NCBI GenBank assembly: GCA_035654355.1
Contig: DASRXC010000103.1
Coordinates: 1 to 5,678 of the forward strand
Reading direction: 5' to 3'
Length of the DNA stretch: 5,678 nucleotides
Source: JAFAHD01 sp035654355
GTDB taxonomy: Bacteria > Vulcanimicrobiota > Vulcanimicrobiia > Eremiobacterales > Eremiobacteraceae
The notes under the pieces are model-generated. The model saw only the letters and a list, made by a program, of their open reading frames with translations, was not told the origin of the DNA and did no database searches. This document shows, in pieces, positions 5,664 through 5,678 of this stretch (positions within the stretch are counted from its first letter, which is position 1; every line of letters starts with the position of its first letter). The position numbers were made by a program, and so were the translations under genes.

Positions 5664-5678
5664 CAAGGCGCGCAGCGC

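Overview
The window looks like GC-rich bacterial chromosome. It holds two divergent, tightly packed gene clusters separated by one intergenic region of about 200 bp. The ECF sigma factor and anti-sigma pair shows that it is bacterial. The neighbouring enzyme is an 'archaeal-type' succinate dehydrogenase, which also occurs in scattered bacterial phyla. A deep-branching or candidate phylum such as Eremiobacterota would fit, but that is inference; the sequence itself does not fix the taxon. No tRNA, rRNA, CRISPR, insertion sequence or integrase is visible.

Minus strand (3604 down to 26): a three-gene operon, sdhA-sdhB-sdhE. The genes are separated by 1 bp (A/B) and overlap by 4 bp (B/E, ATGA). 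They encode a flavoprotein with the covalent-FAD histidine and substrate residues, a long iron-sulfur subunit, and a CCG-domain subunit related to heterodisulfide reductase HdrB. Together these are the parts of a type E (non-classical) succinate:quinone or quinol:fumarate oxidoreductase, in which the CCG subunit replaces the cytochrome b membrane anchors. The iron-sulfur subunit has a fourth cysteine in its last cluster motif, predicting a second [4Fe-4S] centre in place of the usual [3Fe-4S]. The first CCG motif of SdhE has lost one of its tandem cysteines.

Centre (3605-3807): a divergent control region. It has a shared TATATA element, a candidate sigma70-like promoter for the sdh operon, and several inverted repeats.

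Plus strand (about 3808 to 5663): an ECF RNA polymerase sigma factor and, overlapping it by ATGA, a membrane-spanning anti-sigma factor. The anti-sigma protein joins a zf-HC2-like N-terminus, in which the usual His is Glu, to an extracytoplasmic DUF4349 domain between two transmembrane helices. The pair forms a transmembrane signalling unit. Whether it controls the divergent sdh operon is open; nothing in the sequence proves it.

The system families here are recognisable. The unusual points are ligand substitutions in the metal-binding motifs and the structured divergent promoter region. I do not see evidence for a wholly undescribed system.
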